Assembly: GCF_002813915.1 (NCBI RefSeq)
Contig: NZ_CP019335.1
Coordinates: 3,145,777 to 3,209,776 of the forward strand
Origin: Tenacibaculum sp. SZ-18
GTDB taxonomy: Bacteria > Bacteroidota > Bacteroidia > Flavobacteriales > Flavobacteriaceae
DNA length: 64,000 nucleotides
Direction of reading: 5' to 3'
Of the stretch, positions 60,274 to 64,000 are shown piece after piece. The stretch's first letter is position 1. Every line of letters starts with the position of its first letter. The notes beneath the pieces are model-generated. The model made no database searches. It was not told the origin of the DNA and saw only the letters and a program-made list of their open reading frames with translations. Position numbers and translations under genes: made by a program.

Positions 60274-61644
60274 TTATTTATAAATTCGCATTCCAACTTG
60301 AGCTAAAATGGATCTTATTTTTGTTTTACCGTAAGAAACAACAGTATTTTTTCTTGAACTATTTACTTCATTTACTACATAACGAACCGCATAATCATAA
60401 AATTTTCTACTATAGGTTCGTTTGAAATCAATATCTCTATCTGTTGAAGTTTGCCATTCTGGTTTTTGTTTAATTTTTGTTTCAACCTCATTATACAATG
60501 AAGTTCCTTTTATTGGGTAAGCTATTGTTATTGTGAAATGCGTTGGGTTCGCATCTTTTAAATATTGAACCGTATTATTTATATCTGTCATATCTTCACC
60601 AGGATATCCTAACATGATAAATGTTCCTGTTTCAATTCCTAATGCATTTGTTTTTTGAATCGCAGACTTCACAACGTTTACATCTACTCTCCTATCCATT
60701 GCATCAATAATTTTTTGAGACCCACTCTCTGCACCAATCCATATTCTGTAACAACCTACTTCTTTTAATAACTCTAAAACCTCATCATTTAATCTTTCTG
60801 CTCTTGTAATACATTCAAACGGAATTATCGCATCTTGGGCTATTACCTCTTCATGAAAACTTTTTAACCATTTATGGCTTACTGTAAAAACATCATCAAC
60901 AAACCAAATAGAATCTGGTTGATATTTTGTTTTCAATAATTTTAACTCTTCTGCAACTAAATTAGCTGGTCTTCTCCTATAACTTTGACCGTAAACTGCT
61001 GTACTACACCATTTACAAGTATAAGGGCAACCTCGCTGAGTACTTACAGTCATAGAACTTTTACCATGATACTCCTTCCAGGTTTCTAAATATTTATGAA
61101 TAGGAATAGCATCACGATTAGGCAATGGTAAATCTTTTAGTTCTTTAATTTTTATTCTTGGAGGAGTTTTTTGAACCTTTCCTTCTTCATCTAAAAAAGC
61201 AATTCCTTTAATTTCATGATAATCCTTATTTTCAATAATAGCTAAAAACAACTCATGACTAGTTTGCTCACCTTCTCCAATAATCAAAAAATCGGCTCCT
61301 GCATTCAAATAATTTTCACTATTGTGTGTAACATCTGGTCCACCTAAAACAATAGCTGGATTACCATATTTAGGATTCGCCCTCAACTCTTTCATCAATT
61401 TAACAACATTAATCTTTGTCATTAAATTAGCATAAATCGCTACGATTTTTGGTTTATTTTCGAGTATGAATGATAGTTGTTCTTGATAAGAATAAAACGT
61501 AGAATCGTACACCTCATTTTTAAAATTATTCTTATTCAAATAACCAGAAAGATATAATAAACCTAAAGGAGCGTAAGGACGCATAATATTCTGCTCCTTT
61601 TCATCTTCAAAAATATAATATGCATGGGTTAAAATTACACTCAT
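60274..61644 (-). CDS. B12-binding radical SAM protein (second copy)
   Basis: The 456-residue protein has an N-terminal B12-binding domain (PYAPLGLLYLSGYLNK, GGPDVTHNSENYLNAGADF) and a radical SAM domain with TQRGCPYTCKWCST (CxxxCxxC, about residue 204). Class B-type methylases of this kind transfer a methyl group to unreactive carbons. It resembles the protein at 62416 (shared SENYLNAGADF and GCP..CxWC patterns), so they are paralogues. Substrate unknown, but a glycan or lipid target is suggested by the operon. The methyltransferase gene overlaps its start by 4 nt. Confidence 0.9.
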   Translation of the reverse strand: MSVILTHAYYIFEDEKEQNIMRPYAPLGLLYLSGYLNKNNFKNEVYDSTFYSYQEQLSFILENKPKIVAIYANLMTKINVVKLMKELRANPKYGNPAIVLGGPDVTHNSENYLNAGADFLIIGEGEQTSHELFLAIIENKDYHEIKGIAFLDEEGKVQKTPPRIKIKELKDLPLPNRDAIPIHKYLETWKEYHGKSSMTVSTQRGCPYTCKWCSTAVYGQSYRRRPANLVAEELKLLKTKYQPDSIWFVDDVFTVSHKWLKSFHEEVIAQDAIIPFECITRAERLNDEVLELLKEVGCYRIWIGAESGSQKIIDAMDRRVDVNVVKSAIQKTNALGIETGTFIMLGYPGEDMTDINNTVQYLKDANPTHFTITIAYPIKGTSLYNEVETKIKQKPEWQTSTDRDIDFKRTYSRKFYDYAVRYVVNEVNSSRKNTVVSYGKTKIRSILAQVGMRIYK

Positions 61645-62423
61645 TCTTTCGTTAATTCAATTAAAAAATGATCTGAATACTTTGCAAAATAAGAACGTTT
61701 AATTCCTTGTTCAATGAATTTCAAAACTGACCATAAAATAGATTTAGTCAAAATAGAATTTTCTAAATACGAAGGTGGTACCGAAAAACCAACTGGTAAA
61801 ATTTCAGTTATTTTAAATCCCTCAGGCAACATCAACTCAATATCACTAGGATTATAATACCATGTTGGCACTGATTCTCCTTCAACGTTTACTAATAGAG
61901 AATTAGCCGTACTTCTTCTTTTTGCTTTTTTTAAATTTCCTTTCACATAAAAGTAAATTTGTTCCCACAGACAGTTTTTAGGCATTAAAACCATAATTAA
62001 TTTTCCTTTTGGTTTTAATATTTCAACACTATCATGAATTACAGATTTCAGATCTTGGTAATTAAGACAGTTGAGTCCTCCAAAATTGGAAAAAATAACA
62101 TCAAAACCATTTTTAAATCTTTCTTGAGAAATATCTTTACTATTCAATACTTCAAAATGAAGGTTATCAAATGTGTTTTTAGATTGAGAAACGGCAATCA
62201 TTCCTTCAGAAATATCTGTTGCGATAATTTTATGGCCTTTTTCTGCGAATGTAATTGCATCTTCTCCTGTTCCACAGTTTAATTCTAGTATATCTAGTGT
62301 TTTATTTTGATTAAAAATAAAGTCTAAACTACCATATAATTTTTTTCGCTGCTCAACACCAATTTTAGTATTGGTGAAAGTATTATCATAAGTAGCAGCC
62401 GCTATGTCGAAAAAACTATGCAT
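61641..62423 (-). CDS. Class I SAM-dependent methyltransferase
   Basis: The 260-residue protein has the SAM-binding motif LDILELNCGTGEDA (about residues 42-55) and IIATDISEGMIAVSQ (about residues 68-82), followed by FDVIFSNFGGLNCL. The N-terminus (FDIAAATYDNTFTNT) fits the small-molecule or glycolipid methyltransferases. It is sandwiched between two radical SAM genes with overlapping starts and stops, so all three are coexpressed and probably act on the same product. Confidence 0.9.
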   Translation of the reverse strand: MHSFFDIAAATYDNTFTNTKIGVEQRKKLYGSLDFIFNQNKTLDILELNCGTGEDAITFAEKGHKIIATDISEGMIAVSQSKNTFDNLHFEVLNSKDISQERFKNGFDVIFSNFGGLNCLNYQDLKSVIHDSVEILKPKGKLIMVLMPKNCLWEQIYFYVKGNLKKAKRRSTANSLLVNVEGESVPTWYYNPSDIELMLPEGFKITEILPVGFSVPPSYLENSILTKSILWSVLKFIEQGIKRSYFAKYSDHFLIELTKE

Positions 62424-63894
62424 TCGTGTTTTGTAATCTTTTTAATTGCCTAGCCTGGATAATGGATGTAATACTATAATACGGTAACAAACAAATTAAT
62501 CGTAACTCACTTTTCTTAATAGAAAATGGAGATTTTATAATTTTCTTTAAAAAGCTAATACCTTGACTTTTTCTAAAGATTTTATGGGTATATCGTTGTA
62601 GTTTTTTATAAAACTTCGAGTTAAACGTTCCTTTAAACATCATTGCTAAATCATCAGAATCTGTCCAGTTCGCTTTCAATTTTAAATCTTCTTTCACCTT
62701 TTCATAAAAAGGTGTTTCAGGTAAAGGATATGAAACAGACACTCCAATATTATCTGGCAACAAATCCTGTATCATTTTAATCGTAAGATTGATATCTTCT
62801 TTTGTTTCATTTAAATATCCGTATTGGATAAAAAATGCAACTTTAACTCCTTTTTGTTTTAATAGTTTCGTAGCTTCTTCAATTTGTGCTATTGTAGTTC
62901 CCTTATCCATAGCATCAAGTATTTTTTGAGAACCACTTTCCGCACCAATCCAAACTTCGGTTAATCCACTTTCTGCTAAAGCATCAATGGTATCTTCCTT
63001 TAAAAGTAAATCAGCTCTACTTTGAATATAATATCGGATTTTTAAATCTTGATCCTTTAATAAGGAATTAAATTCTTGAACCCAATTTGGCTTTAAGCCA
63101 AAAATATCATCGCACATCCAGAACTTACTCACTCCATGAGTTTCTTTTAAAAACTTAATGTGTTTTACGATGTATTCAGGTGAATGAGAATTGTATCTGT
63201 TACCATAAATTGGTTTTGCACACCAATTACATTTAAATGGACAACCTCTAGTTGTTGCTATGTTTAGTGTAAACTCATTTCCTCCTTTTTTCCAAATGCT
63301 TTTATAAGCATTCATATTGATCAAATCCCATGCTGGCATCGGGAAATCGTCTAACTGTTTGTAAACAATTCTTTTTCCAGTTGTTATAAACTCTCCTTCC
63401 TCATTCTTGTAAACAACTCCTTTGATATTATATAAATCTTCATTATTTTCAATAGCCGTTACCATTTCCTTTAAAGTAATCTCACCCTCTCCTTGAATGA
63501 TAAAATCCGCTCCTGCATTTAAATACTTTTCAGAGTGATCGGTAGCATCAGAACTACAAACTAATACCTTACATTTCCTTTTTTTCGCAAGTGCAATCAT
63601 TTCAAACGCGGCTTCACGCATTTTTGTTAAACACATCTTTGTGAGATAATTAAAACCGTCATCATAGATTGCGAACACATTTGGTTTATTATCATCTAAA
63701 AATGCTTCGACAGAGTTAATGTTATTTAACAAACATGTATCAAATAAACTCACACTGTAACCATTTTCTCTTAACAAAGAAGCTGTATATATAGTCCCTA
63801 AAGGAGGAAATGGTGTTTGATTATTCCATTGTTTTTCATCAAACGGATAAAAATATGAATTTGCTAATGCTACTTTAAACATTTTCCGGTTCAA
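62416..63894 (-). CDS. B12-binding radical SAM protein (first copy)
   Basis: The 492-residue protein has a B12-binding-like N-terminal domain (FPPLGTIYTASLLRENG, ATDHSEKYLNAGADF) and a radical SAM core with TTRGCPFKCNWCAK (CxxxCxxC, about residue 217), then GAESGSQKILDAMDKG. Together with the copy at 60274 and the methyltransferase it forms a modification set. Its start overlaps the stop of the gene entering from the right by 20 nt. Confidence 0.9.
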   Translation of the reverse strand: MNRKMFKVALANSYFYPFDEKQWNNQTPFPPLGTIYTASLLRENGYSVSLFDTCLLNNINSVEAFLDDNKPNVFAIYDDGFNYLTKMCLTKMREAAFEMIALAKKRKCKVLVCSSDATDHSEKYLNAGADFIIQGEGEITLKEMVTAIENNEDLYNIKGVVYKNEEGEFITTGKRIVYKQLDDFPMPAWDLINMNAYKSIWKKGGNEFTLNIATTRGCPFKCNWCAKPIYGNRYNSHSPEYIVKHIKFLKETHGVSKFWMCDDIFGLKPNWVQEFNSLLKDQDLKIRYYIQSRADLLLKEDTIDALAESGLTEVWIGAESGSQKILDAMDKGTTIAQIEEATKLLKQKGVKVAFFIQYGYLNETKEDINLTIKMIQDLLPDNIGVSVSYPLPETPFYEKVKEDLKLKANWTDSDDLAMMFKGTFNSKFYKKLQRYTHKIFRKSQGISFLKKIIKSPFSIKKSELRLICLLPYYSITSIIQARQLKRLQNTNA

Positions 63895-64000
63895 GTTTTA
63901 TATAATATTTTTTTTCAATATTCTCGTATTTCTCATTTAATAAGTTTAGTACTTTCTTTTGAAAATTACTTGGGTGATGTTTTGACACATTCTCAGAAGA
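63875..64000 (-). CDS. C-terminal end of a gene entering from the right (partial)
   Basis: A frame from the right edge stops at TAA 63875-63877, giving 41 residues of charged, helical sequence ending NIEKKYYIKLEPENV. The stop overlaps the radical SAM gene start by 20 nt, as is common in this operon. The family cannot be told from this fragment. Confidence 0.6.
   Translation of the reverse strand, partial: SSENVSKHHPSNFQKKVLNLLNEKYENIEKKYYIKLEPENV

Noticed and set aside
1..64000. CRISPR arrays, rRNA genes, insertion sequences
   Set aside because: No regularly spaced repeats, rRNA-like stretch or transposase gene with terminal inverted repeats was seen.

Overview
The window looks like a chromosomal segment of a marine-type Flavobacteriaceae bacterium (Bacteroidota). 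The evidence is low G+C, few Shine-Dalgarno sites, repeated -7 promoter elements of the flavobacterial form TAnnTTTG, a complete MoxR/BatABCDE operon, SulP transporter plus beta-carbonic anhydrase, TlpA-like and PepSY-reductase proteins, and a caa-free, CydAB-type oxidase. I do not assign a genus.

Layout. 1-9.8 kb: housekeeping genes (NRDE protein, pruA, rsmG, fatty acid desaturase, aminotransferase, aspartyl protease, tatD, ogt, tadA, MOSC protein, LpxH-like phosphatase). 10.3-19.2 kb: MoxR-DUF58-Bat operon, followed by a small secreted protein, SulP and carbonic anhydrase (19.2-21.9 kb). 22-38 kb: mixed genes, including a PepSY-flavodoxin reductase operon with DUF2271 and ankyrin proteins, metG, and a DoxX/AraC group. 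38-46.6 kb: histone deacetylase-like protein, tex, a serine hydrolase, cydAB, and a TetR regulator whose 16-bp operator occurs both at its own promoter and before an AhpD-like gene.

46.6-49.2 kb is the most unusual part. Thirteen tRNA genes lie on the minus strand, most only 5-7 nt apart: in transcription order Ser(UGA), Cys(GCA), probable Leu(UAA), Ser(GCU), Arg(UCU), Asp(GUC), Pro(UGG), Lys(UUU), Leu(UAG), Gln(UUG), His(GUG), Phe(GAA), then a gene for a YkuK/DUF458-type RNase H-fold protein, then Arg(ACG). The tRNAs are A+T-rich and partly reduced (one Leu tRNA lacks the long variable arm), none encodes CCA, yet most discriminator bases fit known identity rules. Two of them carry insertions of about 52-53 nt inside the anticodon loop that share a 25-bp block: they look like very small introns of no class I can name. 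Upstream on the same strand are two small-ORF-plus-terminator units; the second terminator ends about 10-20 nt before the first tRNA, so the array may be expressed by terminator read-through. I regard this array, with its embedded nuclease-fold protein and mini-introns, as the best candidate for an undescribed system.

49.4-64 kb: surface polysaccharide region. A plus-strand block has a small phosphoglycosyl transferase, all four ADP-L-glycero-D-manno-heptose genes (gmhB, hldD, hldE, gmhA) and a sulfotransferase-like gene. A convergent minus-strand block has a GT9 heptosyltransferase-like gene, a decayed gene, and a tightly overlapping operon of two B12-binding radical SAM proteins, a methyltransferase, GT2, ABC exporter and GT4 that enters from beyond the right edge. 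All identifications come from reading motifs and gene order; no database search was possible.
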